A stretch of 64,000 bases of DNA from Nakamurella flava (GCF_005298075.1 NZ_SZZH01000001.1:2046001-2110000), one strand, 5' to 3'. Positions 54,035 to 62,856 are shown, counted from the first letter of the stretch. Translations and numbers: made by a program. The notes: a model not told the origin generated them from the sequence alone.

Positions 54035-55102
54035 TCAGACCTTCCGGGTGGTGGAGAGCTTCTTGACGTACAGGTTCACCGCGACGGCGAGGAGGAGCAT
54101 CACGCCGAGGAAGGCGCGGAACCAGTTCGGGTCCCAGCCGGCGTAGACGATGCCCTGGGTGACCATGCCGAAGATGAACGCACCGATCGCGGTACCGATC
54201 GCCGAGCCGAAACCGCCGGTCAGCAGAGTGCCACCGACCACGGCGGCGATGATGTAGATGAACTCCTGGCCCACGCCCTGACCGGCCTGAATGGTGTTGA
54301 ACGCGAACAGCAGGTGCATGCCGTAGAACCAGGCGGCGAACCCGACACCCATGAACAGGCCGATCTTGACCTTGTTCACCGGCACACCGACCGCGCGGGC
54401 CGACGCTGCGTTGCCACCGACGGCCAGGATCCAGTTGCCGATTCGGGTGCGGGTCAGCATCCACGTCGCGACGGCCACGAAGACCAGCCACCAGATCACG
54501 GTGCCCTTCAGCTGGGCACCGAAGAACGGCACGGTGCCGGCGAAGATCGACTGCAGCGAGCCGAAACCCTGGATGTCGGAGACGTTCTTGGTGGCCACCG
54601 AGCCGGTGATCAGCTTGGTGACACCCAGGTTGCAGCCCTGCAGGATGAAGAACGTGCCCAGGGTGACCAGGAACGACGGGATCCCGGTCTTCTGCACCAG
54701 GTAACCGTTGACGAACCCGATGACCAGCGCGAACAGCAGCGACACGATCGCGCCGACCCACATGTTCAGCGACAGCTGGTAGCACAGCAGCGCCGCGGTC
54801 AGCCCGTAGGTGATCGAGGCGACGCCCGACGACAGGTCGAACTCACCGCCGATCATCAGCGCGCCGACCGCGACCGCGACGATGCCGACCTGAGAAGCCG
54901 CGTACAGCACGGTGGCGAACGACTCGATCGAACGGAACGGCGGGGCGACGGCGAAGAAGAAGATGAAGATGACGATCGCGGCGATGGCTGCGCCGATTTC
55001 CGGACGACCCAGCACGCGGGTCAGCAGCGGGGACGGGGCCTTGGCCGGAGCGGCGGTCGCATCCGACGACGCCGGCTGCGGCGCCTTGACTGGTGTGCTC
55101 AT
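54035..55102 (-). CDS. Sugar/inositol ABC transporter permease
   Basis: A 355-residue integral membrane protein of the BPD_transp_2 (RbsC/FrcB) family with about 8-10 helices. Characteristic segments are GALMIGGEFDLSSGVASITYG and the cytoplasmic GNAASARAVGVPV loop that couples to the ATPase. The N-terminal 30 residues are an Ala/Pro-rich cytoplasmic tail. GGGAGAG lies just before the ATG. A 374-base gap with a hairpin separates it from the upstream binding-protein gene, so the permease is probably made in lower amount. Confidence 0.92.
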   Translation of the reverse strand: MSTPVKAPQPASSDATAAPAKAPSPLLTRVLGRPEIGAAIAAIVIFIFFFAVAPPFRSIESFATVLYAASQVGIVAVAVGALMIGGEFDLSSGVASITYGLTAALLCYQLSLNMWVGAIVSLLFALVIGFVNGYLVQKTGIPSFLVTLGTFFILQGCNLGVTKLITGSVATKNVSDIQGFGSLQSIFAGTVPFFGAQLKGTVIWWLVFVAVATWMLTRTRIGNWILAVGGNAASARAVGVPVNKVKIGLFMGVGFAAWFYGMHLLFAFNTIQAGQGVGQEFIYIIAAVVGGTLLTGGFGSAIGTAIGAFIFGMVTQGIVYAGWDPNWFRAFLGVMLLLAVAVNLYVKKLSTTRKV

Positions 55103-55400
55103 GACTCTCCCTGGTCACCACGACAGTGGGGTCGGGCACCGGTGCGGGCGGAGAACTCGTGTTCCCCGCGGGGTTCTCGGTGGGGTGGTTGTCGCGTTCG
55201 CCGGGCGCGTCGGCCCCGGTCCGGGGCGGCTCGTCCGACCCGATCGAACAACAGCTGGGCCCATCCCGCCGGGCGAGCGGCGCCCGATCGGGTGGCGTCG
55301 CTGACCTGGAGTGAGAGCGGGGGGCGGCTCCCGGCAACGCCCGGGGCGAAAGGTCACTCGGGGGTGCGGGGCGTGCGGTGGAGTCTCGTGCTCCCGGGAC

Positions 55401-55433
55401 GGCCGGCGGCGGTGGGAGCCACTGCCGCCGGCC
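55401..55433 (-). terminator. Intercistronic hairpin after the binding-protein gene
   Basis: A 15-bp stem with one mismatch (55401-55415 with 55419-55433) has a GAG loop, 44 bases after the binding-protein stop. The rest of the 374-base gap (55103-55476) holds no gene. Partial termination here would give more binding protein than permease. Confidence 0.7.
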
Positions 55434-55476
55434 GTACTCGGGTATTGCGGGGGTCGCCCCGGTGGGGACGACGGGG

Positions 55477-56502
55477 TCAGCGCTTGCCGGCCTCGGCGTA
55501 GGTCAGGATCGCGTCGATGTTGGAGCTGTCGACGATCGCGGGACCGGTCAGCGTGGGCTCGCCACCACCGATGGTGTTGCCGTTGGTCAGGTACAGCCAC
55601 AGCGAATCGACAGCCAGGTAGCCCTGCAGGTACGGCTGCTGGTCGACCGAGAAGGAGATGGTGCCGTCCTTGACGGCCTTGGCGACGTCGGCGTTCAGGT
55701 CGAAGGTGACGACCTTGGCCGAGCTACCGGCGTCCTTGGCCGACTGGATGGCGGCCAGGGCGATCGGAGCGCCCAGGGTGACGATCGAGTCGATCGACGG
55801 ATCCTGCTGCAGCTTGGCCTGGATGGTGGACTGCACGGAGGCGATGTCGGCGCCGTTGACCTGCAGGTTCTCGGTCGACGAGTCCTTGTCCTTGACGCCG
55901 GCGCAACGCGCCTCCAGGGCCACCGAGCCCTCGGCCTGGATGACGCAGAGGGTCTTCTTGGCCCCGTTGTCGACGAGCTTCTGACCGACGGTCTGCCCGG
56001 CGAGGGTCTCGTCGGAGCCGAAGTACATCAGCGCGCCGAGCTGCTTGTACTGGTCGATGCCGGAGTTGAAGCCGACGACCGGGATCTTGGCGTCGGTGGC
56101 GGCCTTGACCGCGCCGGCCAGGGCGTCCGGGGTGACCAGGGTGGTGGCGATGCCGTCGACCTTGGCGTCGACGTTGTTCTGGATCAGGGTGGACTGACCG
56201 GCGGCCTGCGGGTCGTTCGAGTACTTCAGGTCGACGTTGTCCTTGGCCGCGGCGGCCTCGGCACCGGAACGGATCTTGTCCCAGAAGGTGTCGCCCGGGG
56301 TCTCGTGGGTGACCATCGCGATGGTCAGCCGCGGGGTGTCGGCGACGGCCCCGCCACCGGTGCCGGCGCTGCCGGTTCCGCTGCCGGCCGTGGCCGTGCT
56401 GCTCTGGGTCTGTGCGCCACCGGTGCTGCTGCAACCGGTGAGCACGACCGCGGCCGCGGCGGCCACCGCGGTCAGGCCCACGAGCTTGCTACGAATCGCC
56501 AT
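55477..56502 (-). CDS. Sugar/inositol ABC transporter substrate-binding lipoprotein
   Basis: A 341-residue lipoprotein with lipobox VLTGC near residue 24 and a Gly/Ser/Thr linker. The periplasmic-binding domain is of the RbsB/peripla_BP_4 type (IAMVTHETPGDTFWDKIRSG, IPVVGFNSGID, VVTFDLNADV, SVDQQPYLQGYLAVDSLWL). It captures the ligand at the outer face of the membrane and delivers it to the permease. The ATG at 56502 follows AAAGGA. It is the first gene of the leftward importer-iolG-iolD unit; an IolR-like site lies about 360 bases upstream. Confidence 0.92.
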   Translation of the reverse strand: MAIRSKLVGLTAVAAAAAVVLTGCSSTGGAQTQSSTATAGSGTGSAGTGGGAVADTPRLTIAMVTHETPGDTFWDKIRSGAEAAAAKDNVDLKYSNDPQAAGQSTLIQNNVDAKVDGIATTLVTPDALAGAVKAATDAKIPVVGFNSGIDQYKQLGALMYFGSDETLAGQTVGQKLVDNGAKKTLCVIQAEGSVALEARCAGVKDKDSSTENLQVNGADIASVQSTIQAKLQQDPSIDSIVTLGAPIALAAIQSAKDAGSSAKVVTFDLNADVAKAVKDGTISFSVDQQPYLQGYLAVDSLWLYLTNGNTIGGGEPTLTGPAIVDSSNIDAILTYAEAGKR

Positions 56503-56851
56503 CGATTCGGGTCCTTTCGTTCCGGGACTTCCGGGTCCCTGGTGCGTGAGGTGGTGCCGGGGTGATGCGGGTGGTACGTCCCGGGGGCCGACGGAGGGAG
56601 CGAATCCTGGTGAATCCGTGGCGTTCTCGGGGAGTCCGGGCGCTGGGCCCGGAGGCGGGACCTTACCGAAGACGGTCACCGGATCGGGTGCTGATCCTGA
56701 CCGGCAGGGCCGGTGCGATACGCGGAGCGGCCGGTCGACCGGGGGTCACCCAGGACGTCCCGTCCACCTCGCCACAGACTCGCTCGGCCATCGGATCTCC
56801 GTTCGTCCCGGCGTCGTCGCCCGGGTTAAGAGTGGCCCGTGCCACACGCGG

Positions 56852-56872
56852 TGTCAAGCATTTGTTATGACA
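56852..56872 (-). promoter_or_regulatory. IolR-like site and -35 box upstream of the importer operon
   Basis: On the minus strand TGTCATAACA (56872-56863) matches the IolR consensus as I remember it at all ten positions. Five bases later comes TTGACA (56857-56852) as a -35 box; CACTCT 17 bases on is a weak -10 candidate. The same arrangement with the same 5-base spacing precedes iolC. The remainder of the 546-base gap 56503-57048 contains no gene I can support. Confidence 0.6.
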
Positions 56873-56951
56873 TCTTGACGTCTTACACACAATGACCGTT
56901 CCGCGGTGTCGCTGACCGATCCGCGCTGGTCACGCTGGGTGCACCGGGGAG

Positions 56952-56974
56952 GGGCCGAGCAACTGGCTCGGCCC
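56952..56974 (-). terminator. Terminator of the iolC-aldolase-iolB-iolA operon
   Basis: A perfect 9-bp stem GGGCCGAGC/GCTCGGCCC has a five-base loop, about 75 bases after the iolA stop on the minus strand. Confidence 0.65.
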
Positions 56975-57048
56975 TGACCCGGGAGCGGAAGGGCCGCTAC
57001 GAGCAACCCTGACGAGACGCACGGCCCGGTACCGAGCCTGCGAGAAGG

Positions 57049-58590
57049 TCAGACGTTCTGCGGGAAACCCAGGTTCAGGCCCCCGTGGCTCGGGTCGAGC
57101 CAGCGGGTGGTGATGACCTTGCCGCGGGTGAAGAAATGGAACCCTTCGGTGCCGTGGGCGTGGCTGTCCCCGAACAGGGACTGCTTCCAGCCGCCGAAGC
57201 TGTAGTAGCCGACCGGAACCGGGACCGGCACGTTGATGCCGACCATCCCGACCTGCACCTCGTTCTGGAACCGCCGGGCGGCGCCACCGTCGTTGGTGAA
57301 GATCGCGGTCCCGTTGCCGTACGGGTTGGCGTTGATCAGGTCCAGACCCTCGTCGTACGACTCGACCCGCACGACAGACAGGACGGGGCCGAAGATCTCG
57401 TCGGTGTAGATGCTCATGTCGGTCGTCACCCGGTCGAACAGGGTCGGGCCGAGCCAAAAGCCGTCGGCGGCGCCGTCGAACTCCTGCTCCCGCCCGTCGA
57501 CGACCAGCTCGGCTCCTTCGGACACCCCGGCGGCGACGTACCCGGCGACCTTGTCCCGATGCGCCCCGGTGACCAGCGGCCCCATGTCGCACCCACGGCG
57601 ACCGTCACCGGTCCGCAGCGTCGCCATGCGGTCCTTGATCTTGCCGATCAGCTCGTCGGCCACCGAGTCCACCGCGACCAGCGCGGAGATCGCCATGCAA
57701 CGCTCCCCCGCCGACCCGAACCCGGCGTTGACCGCGGCGTCCGCGGCCAGGTCCAGATCGGCGTCCGGCAGCACCAGCATGTGGTTCTTCGCCCCGCCGA
57801 GGGCCTGGACCCGCTTGCCGTGCGCGGTGCCGGTCGAATAGACGTACTGCGCGATAGGTGTCGAGCCGACGAAGCTGATGGCCTTGACCCGCGGGTCGGT
57901 CAGCAGCGCGTCGACCGCGACCTTGTCACCGTGCAGGACGTTGAAGACCCCGTCCGGAAGACCCGCTTCCTTCCACAGCCCGGCCAGCCAGTTCGCCGTC
58001 GACGGGTCCTTCTCGCTGGGCTTGAGCACGACGGCGTTGCCGGCGGCGATCGCGATCGGGAAGAACCACATCGGCACCATCGCCGGGAAGTTGAACGGGG
58101 AGATGATCCCGACGACGCCCAGCGGCTGTCGCAACGAGGAGACATCGACCTTGGTCGAGGCGTTCTCGGTCAACGAGCCTTTGAGCAGGTGGGACAGGCC
58201 GCAGGCCAGTTCCACGATCTCCTGACCGCGGGTGATCTCCCCCAGCGCGTCCGAGAGCACCTTGCCGTGCTCGGCGGTGATGATCGCCGCGCCCTCGGCC
58301 TTGCGGGCGTTCAGCAGCTCGCGGAACGCGAACAGCACCTGCGTCCGCTTGGCCAGCGAGGCATCCCGCCAGGCCGGGAACGCTGCGTGCGCCGCCGCGA
58401 TCACCGCGTCCGCATCCGCTTCGGAGGCCAGCGCGACCTGCTTGGCCACCTGACCCGTCGCCGGGTCGTACACCGGGGCGGTCCGGGTCGAGTCGCCCGG
58501 GAATTCGGCGCCGTCGACCCAGTGCGGCAGGACCCCGCCGTCGGTGTCGGTGGTGATCGACAGGGCGTCCGGATCAGTGATCGTGGTCAT
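57049..58590 (-). CDS. iolA: CoA-acylating malonate/methylmalonate-semialdehyde dehydrogenase
   Basis: A 513-residue aldehyde dehydrogenase of the MMSDH family, converting malonate semialdehyde to acetyl-CoA and CO2 at the end of inositol breakdown. The nucleophilic cysteine is C298 in SAGERCMA. ISPFNFPAMVPMWFFP and the absence of the usual general-base glutamate (LGGAKNH instead of ELGG) are hallmarks of the CoA-acylating subfamily. The ATG at 58590 overlaps the iolB stop (ATGA). It is the last gene of the operon, followed by a terminator hairpin. Confidence 0.94.
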   Translation of the reverse strand: MTTITDPDALSITTDTDGGVLPHWVDGAEFPGDSTRTAPVYDPATGQVAKQVALASEADADAVIAAAHAAFPAWRDASLAKRTQVLFAFRELLNARKAEGAAIITAEHGKVLSDALGEITRGQEIVELACGLSHLLKGSLTENASTKVDVSSLRQPLGVVGIISPFNFPAMVPMWFFPIAIAAGNAVVLKPSEKDPSTANWLAGLWKEAGLPDGVFNVLHGDKVAVDALLTDPRVKAISFVGSTPIAQYVYSTGTAHGKRVQALGGAKNHMLVLPDADLDLAADAAVNAGFGSAGERCMAISALVAVDSVADELIGKIKDRMATLRTGDGRRGCDMGPLVTGAHRDKVAGYVAAGVSEGAELVVDGREQEFDGAADGFWLGPTLFDRVTTDMSIYTDEIFGPVLSVVRVESYDEGLDLINANPYGNGTAIFTNDGGAARRFQNEVQVGMVGINVPVPVPVGYYSFGGWKQSLFGDSHAHGTEGFHFFTRGKVITTRWLDPSHGGLNLGFPQNV

Positions 58591-59546
58591 CGCGCATCCA
58601 CTCCTGCTCGCTGCGAATCGTCGGGGTCGGTGGCCGCCTCGTAGAGCGGCAACCGGGGGTCGGTGGGCTGGTCGGCCCAGGTCGCGCGGACCCAGCCGTG
58701 CTCGGGGTGATCGCTGATGCCCCAGGCTCTTTCGTCACCCGGACCGGCCATCACGTTGAGGTAGTACATGTGGTGCGAGGGCGAGGCGATCGCCGGTCCG
58801 TGCCAGCCGTGCGGGACCAGCACGGTGTCGCCGTCGGAGACCTCCTCCAGCACCTCGACCGGTCGCTCGTCGGTGCCGAAGACCCGCTGGTAGCCGACCG
58901 GACGTCCGGTCCGGGCCAGCTCGGGGGCGTCATCGGGGGCGGCGGACGCGAAGCGGAAGTAATAGATCTCCTCGAGTTCGGTTTCGTCGCCGACCTTCTC
59001 GTCGTGCTTGTGGGGCGGGTACGACGACCAGTTGGAGGCCGGGGTGATGACCTCGGTGGCCAACATCTTGGCGCACTGCATGCCGGTCGCCATCGCGAAG
59101 TCGTTGACCTGTCGGGTGTGCGACCCGGCGCCCCGCAGCACGACCGAGGTACCGGAGGCCGGCTGGTAGCGGAACGGCAGTTCCCGGTCGACCACGGTGC
59201 CGGGCAGGGCCAGGGTGATGCCGCCGGGGCTGTGGATCGTCACCTCGGATCCGATGGGCAGGTAGGCCAGGTCGGTGGTGGCGGTGAAGACGCTCTCCCG
59301 GCCGGCCAGGGAGAAGGTCTCCTCACCGACGGTCACGTCGCAGCTACCGGCCAGCGGCAGCGCGATCATCTCCTCGCCGCCGGTCGAGAAAGTGTGCGAC
59401 TCACCGGGTTCCATGGTCAGGATGCGCAGGCTCGAGTAGCCCCAGCCGGCCGTTTCCGGAGTGATGACCAGGTCGTAGGGCGACTGGGCCGTCGACCCGG
59501 CCGGCAGATACAGGCCCGGCGTCCGGCCGGCCACGGAGCCGGTCAT
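58587..59546 (-). CDS. iolB: 5-deoxy-glucuronate isomerase
   Basis: A 319-residue cupin-fold enzyme, isomerising 5-deoxyglucuronate to 2-deoxy-5-keto-gluconate. The family motif SSYPPHKHDEK provides metal-binding histidines, with LEEIYYFRF adding a glutamate and VPHGWHGP a further histidine. ATGA overlaps link it to the aldolase gene before it and iolA after it. The C-terminal 20 residues are acidic and non-conserved. Confidence 0.94.
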   Translation of the reverse strand: MTGSVAGRTPGLYLPAGSTAQSPYDLVITPETAGWGYSSLRILTMEPGESHTFSTGGEEMIALPLAGSCDVTVGEETFSLAGRESVFTATTDLAYLPIGSEVTIHSPGGITLALPGTVVDRELPFRYQPASGTSVVLRGAGSHTRQVNDFAMATGMQCAKMLATEVITPASNWSSYPPHKHDEKVGDETELEEIYYFRFASAAPDDAPELARTGRPVGYQRVFGTDERPVEVLEEVSDGDTVLVPHGWHGPAIASPSHHMYYLNVMAGPGDERAWGISDHPEHGWVRATWADQPTDPRLPLYEAATDPDDSQRAGVDAR

Positions 59547-60460
59547 CGGACCATCCCGGCAGCGGTGTCGACCGCGGCCGCGACATCGTCGTCGGCCGGG
59601 TAGAGCAAGGTGCGGCCGACGACCAGGCCGCGGACCGACGGCAGGGTCAGGGCGTGCCGCCAGGTCGCGAAGGTCTCCTCCGGGGTGGTCTCCGGATCGC
59701 CGCCGAGCAGCAGGGTGGGCAGGACGGTGGAGTCCATGACGCGTTCCATGTCCGGGACGACCGGGAGCTTCATCCAGGTGTGCGCGGTGGTGCGGCCCAG
59801 CGCGGAGGCGACGCCCACCGACTTGATGACGGCGTCGGCGGACAGGTCGTTGCGGACCTTGCCGTTGACGCGGGACGACCAGAACGGTTCGACCATGGCG
59901 GCCAGGCCCCGCTCGGCCAGCTCGTTGACGGCCGTGGCGGTGGCCTGCAGGGTGTCGACCGTGCCCGGGTCGTCCAGGGCGATGCGGGTCAGCGTCTTGC
60001 CGCCGTTGAGGCCCATGTCGGCGATGCCGCGGGCGTCGTAACCGGTGAACCGGTCGTCCAGCTCGAAGACGGAACCGGCCAGCCCGCCGCGGTTCATGGA
60101 TCCGAAGACGACCTTGTTCTCCAGGGCGCCCAGCAGCAGCAGGTCCTCGATGATGTCCGGCGAGCCGAGCAGCCCGTCCACGCCGGGGCGGGACAGGGCG
60201 GTGACCAGGCGGTCGAGCAGATCGACGCGGTTGCCCATGGCCAGCGGCCGCTTGCCGACCGCGTTGGCCCCACGGGCCGGGTGGTCGCAGGCGATGATCA
60301 TGAGCTTGCCGTCGGCCGGGACCAGCGGGGCCTTGGCCCGGGCGTCGGCGGCCCGCTGGATGGCCCCCGGGTCCTGGACGCGGATCTCGGTCAGTCGGTC
60401 ACACCGCGTCCGCATGGTGTCGCCGGTGATGGCCGCGGTCGCGGCGAGGGTGTCAGACAC
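59543..60460 (-). CDS. Cgl0159-like (beta/alpha)8 aldolase, probable IolJ-role enzyme
   Basis: A 305-residue TIM-barrel protein of the Cgl0159-like family, usually located beside iolC in actinobacteria. MIIACDHPARGAN and the MVEPFWSS segment resemble class I aldolases of the DeoC/LacD group. It is the best candidate for cleaving 2-deoxy-5-keto-gluconate 6-phosphate into DHAP and malonate semialdehyde, since no IolJ/FbaA-type gene is present; this is inference. The GTG at 60460 has AGGAGG six bases upstream and overlaps the iolC end by eight bases (GTGTCTGA), and the stop overlaps iolB by ATGA. Confidence 0.8.
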   Translation of the reverse strand: MSDTLAATAAITGDTMRTRCDRLTEIRVQDPGAIQRAADARAKAPLVPADGKLMIIACDHPARGANAVGKRPLAMGNRVDLLDRLVTALSRPGVDGLLGSPDIIEDLLLLGALENKVVFGSMNRGGLAGSVFELDDRFTGYDARGIADMGLNGGKTLTRIALDDPGTVDTLQATATAVNELAERGLAAMVEPFWSSRVNGKVRNDLSADAVIKSVGVASALGRTTAHTWMKLPVVPDMERVMDSTVLPTLLLGGDPETTPEETFATWRHALTLPSVRGLVVGRTLLYPADDDVAAAVDTAAGMVR

Positions 60461-61409
60461 TGCGGACCTCCTGCAGAAGGGTCTCGACCTCGTCGGAGGT
60501 CGGCATGGCGGTGGAGCACTCGCGACGGGTGGCCACCAGAGCCCCGGCCGCGTTGGCGAAACGGAGGATCTTCTCCAGGTCCCAGCCGGCCAGCAGGCCG
60601 TGGCAGAACGCGCCGCCGAAGGCGTCGCCGGCACCGAGCCCGTTGACCGGGGTCACCGGCGTCGGGGGGACCTCGACGACTCCGCCGTCCCGGGTCATCC
60701 CGAGCACGCCCTTGGGGCCCTGCTTGACGATCGCGATCTGCACCCCGGCGTCCAGCAACGCCTCGGCGGCACGCCGGGGCTCGGTCTCGCCGACCGCGAC
60801 CTCGCACTCCTCCTTGTTGCCGATGGCGACGGTGACGTGCGGCAGCGCGGCGCGGACCTGCTCGGAGGCGAGTTCCTTGTCGGCCCAGAACATGGGCCGG
60901 TAGTCCAGGTCGAGAATGGTGTGCTCGCGACGCTCGCGGGCGGCCCAGGCCGCGTGGTGCGCGGCGCGGCTCGGTTCGGCCGACAGGCCGGTCACGGTCG
61001 ACCAGTAGATCCCGGCGTCGGTGATCGCGGCCAGATCCAGCTCGTCGGTGGCGATCATCAGGTCGGGCGCGATCGGCAACCGGTAGAACTGCAGCGGGAA
61101 GTGGTCCGGCGGGTAGTTCTCGCAGAACGCCAGCGGGGTGAGCAGACCCTCGACCGGGGCGACGAACTCGTCGGACACGCCCAGCCGACGCAGCTCCTGA
61201 TGCACGAACCTGCCGAAAGCATCCGGACCGGTGCGGGTGATGACCGCCGTCCGCCGCCCGTGCTTGGCCGCGGCGATGGCCACGTTGGTGGCGCTGCCGC
61301 CCAACGACTTCGAGAACGTCTCGACGTCCTCCAGCCCCACGTTGTCCTGCAGCGGGTACAGGTCGATACCCACCCGTCCGATGGTGACGACGTCGAAATG
61401 CTCGACCAC
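60453..61409 (-). CDS. iolC: 5-dehydro-2-deoxygluconokinase
   Basis: A 318-residue PfkB-family kinase that phosphorylates 2-deoxy-5-keto-gluconate at C6. The N-terminal VTIGRVGIDLYPLQDNVGLE and SLGGSATNVAIAAA are characteristic of IolC. The C-terminal VNGLGAGDAFGGAF contains the PfkB anion-hole glycine/alanine and the catalytic aspartate. The GTG at 61409 has AAAGGA five bases upstream. It heads the leftward operon iolC-aldolase-iolB-iolA and is divergent from the GntR regulator. Confidence 0.94.
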   Translation of the reverse strand: MVEHFDVVTIGRVGIDLYPLQDNVGLEDVETFSKSLGGSATNVAIAAAKHGRRTAVITRTGPDAFGRFVHQELRRLGVSDEFVAPVEGLLTPLAFCENYPPDHFPLQFYRLPIAPDLMIATDELDLAAITDAGIYWSTVTGLSAEPSRAAHHAAWAARERREHTILDLDYRPMFWADKELASEQVRAALPHVTVAIGNKEECEVAVGETEPRRAAEALLDAGVQIAIVKQGPKGVLGMTRDGGVVEVPPTPVTPVNGLGAGDAFGGAFCHGLLAGWDLEKILRFANAAGALVATRRECSTAMPTSDEVETLLQEVRSV

Positions 61410-61556
61410 TGGTGTCCTTTCGTTGCCTGGCGGGTGTGGCTACTCCACCCGTGGCGGCCGACCGGAACGGCCGGGTCCCGTCCGCTCCCGGACGCCCGGC
61501 CCCAGCGGCCGCATCGCCGTGTGACGGCTGCAACTGTGGACCCTGACCAGAACTCG

Positions 61557-61577
61557 TGTCAAGACTTTGATAGGACA
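61557..61577 (-). promoter_or_regulatory. IolR-like site and -35 box in the iolC/regulator divergent region
   Basis: On the minus strand TGTCCTATCA (61577-61568) matches nine of ten positions of the remembered IolR consensus, followed after five bases by TTGACA (61562-61557). The layout is the same as upstream of the importer operon. CACAGT 18 bases further is a weak -10 candidate for iolC. Confidence 0.6.
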
Positions 61578-61643
61578 TACGGTCATATTCATGTTCGGCC
61601 TTAGCTGCGCTACCATTCCCCGCCAGGACCTGGGGAGGGTGCC

Positions 61644-62381
61644 ATGCCGACACTGTCCGTCGACCTCGACCGGTCCAGCCCGGTGCCGCTCTATTTCCAG
61701 GTCGCCCAGCAGATCGAAAGAGCCATCAACGAAGGCGAACTCGCGCCCGGTGATCGACTCGACAACGAGATCAGCCTGGCCGAACAGTTCGGACTGTCCC
61801 GCCCGACCATGCGCCGGGCCATCCAGGAGCTCGTCGACAAGGGACTGCTCGTCCGCAAGCGCGGCGTCGGCACGCAGGTGGTCCACGGCCAGGTGACGCG
61901 GCCGGTCGACCTCACCAGCCTGTTCGACGACCTGGTCAACCACCACCAGGTGCCGACCACCACGATCCTGGAGAACGCGATCGTGCCGGCCCCCGACGAG
62001 GCGGCCGTACGGCTGGCCGTCAACCCGGGCTCCCCGGTCCTGCACCTGCGTCGCCTGCGGTTCGCCCACGGCGAGCCACTGGCCCTGATGGAGAACTTCC
62101 TGCCCGAGGACCTGATCCCGGTCGGCGAGGCCGACCTGGCGACGCGAGGTCTGTACCAACTGATGCGGTCGCGCGGGGTCAACATCCGGGTGGCCAAACA
62201 GCGCATCGGCGCCCGCACCGGCACTCCGGACGAGTGCTCGATGCTCGGCGAGAAGCGGGGTACCCCGGTACTGACGATGGAGCGGGTCGCCCATGACGAC
62301 TCCGGCCGACCCGTGGAGTGGGGACGGCACGCCTACCGGGCCAGCCAGTATTCGTTCGAGGTCACGCTGGTCGAGCACTGA
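61644..62381 (+). CDS. GntR/HutC-family regulator, probable inositol repressor (IolR-like)
   Basis: A 245-residue regulator with an N-terminal winged helix (residues about 13-80, PLYFQVAQQIERAINEG and the recognition helix LSRPTMRRAIQELVDKGL) and a C-terminal UTRA effector domain (VLHLRRLRFAHGEPLALMENFLP). GGGAGG lies just before the ATG at 61644. Being divergent from iolC with an IolR-like site between them, it is the likely regulator of the iol genes and itself, as GntR-type IolR is in Corynebacterium. The ligand is expected to be an inositol intermediate, not proven here. Confidence 0.87.
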   Translation: MPTLSVDLDRSSPVPLYFQVAQQIERAINEGELAPGDRLDNEISLAEQFGLSRPTMRRAIQELVDKGLLVRKRGVGTQVVHGQVTRPVDLTSLFDDLVNHHQVPTTTILENAIVPAPDEAAVRLAVNPGSPVLHLRRLRFAHGEPLALMENFLPEDLIPVGEADLATRGLYQLMRSRGVNIRVAKQRIGARTGTPDECSMLGEKRGTPVLTMERVAHDDSGRPVEWGRHAYRASQYSFEVTLVEH

Positions 62382-62467
62382 CGCCCGCTGTCCCGTCGGC
62401 ATGCGGTCACCCTTGGTGGTCGGTAGGTTGCGAGGCGACCGCCCGCCCCACACAGGAGGAGTCACCC

Positions 62468-62821
62468 ATGACCAGCCCGCAGGACAAGTACGCCGACGTC
62501 ATGCGTTCCAGCCAGGAGGCCGTCGTCGAGGCCTTCGAGTCCTGGACCAAGAACGCACAGAACGCGATGACCAGCGTTCCCGGGATGGGCAGTGCGCCGG
62601 TCCCGCCGCAGGAGGTCATCGACCAGGTCTTCGACTTCGCCGGGAAGCTGCTCGAGGTGCAGCGCGACTTCGCCAAGTCGCTGGCGTCGACCGCCGCCTC
62701 GGCCGCCCAGTCGGCGCGGGACAACACCGAGAGCATGTCCCAGGCGGTCCGCGCGCACGCCGAGGGCACCCAGCAGGCCGTCCGGGACGCCGCCGACGGG
62801 GCCCGCCGCACCGCCGAGTGA
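62468..62821 (+). CDS. Small phasin-like amphipathic helical protein
   Basis: A 117-residue hydrophilic, almost entirely helical protein (TSPQDKYADVMRSSQEAVVE, then a Pro-Val-Pro linker, then a long Ala/Gln/Ser helix to the end). The layout (charged helix, short Pro-rich break, long helix) resembles phasins and apolipoprotein-like granule or lipid-surface proteins. No enzymatic residues are seen. AGGAGGA lies before the ATG at 62468. It follows the GntR regulator and ends at a strong terminator. Function and link to inositol are unknown. Confidence 0.65.
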   Translation: MTSPQDKYADVMRSSQEAVVEAFESWTKNAQNAMTSVPGMGSAPVPPQEVIDQVFDFAGKLLEVQRDFAKSLASTAASAAQSARDNTESMSQAVRAHAEGTQQAVRDAADGARRTAE

Positions 62822-62856
62822 GCCCGGCCCGATCCTGCTGCTGACGATCCACTGGC

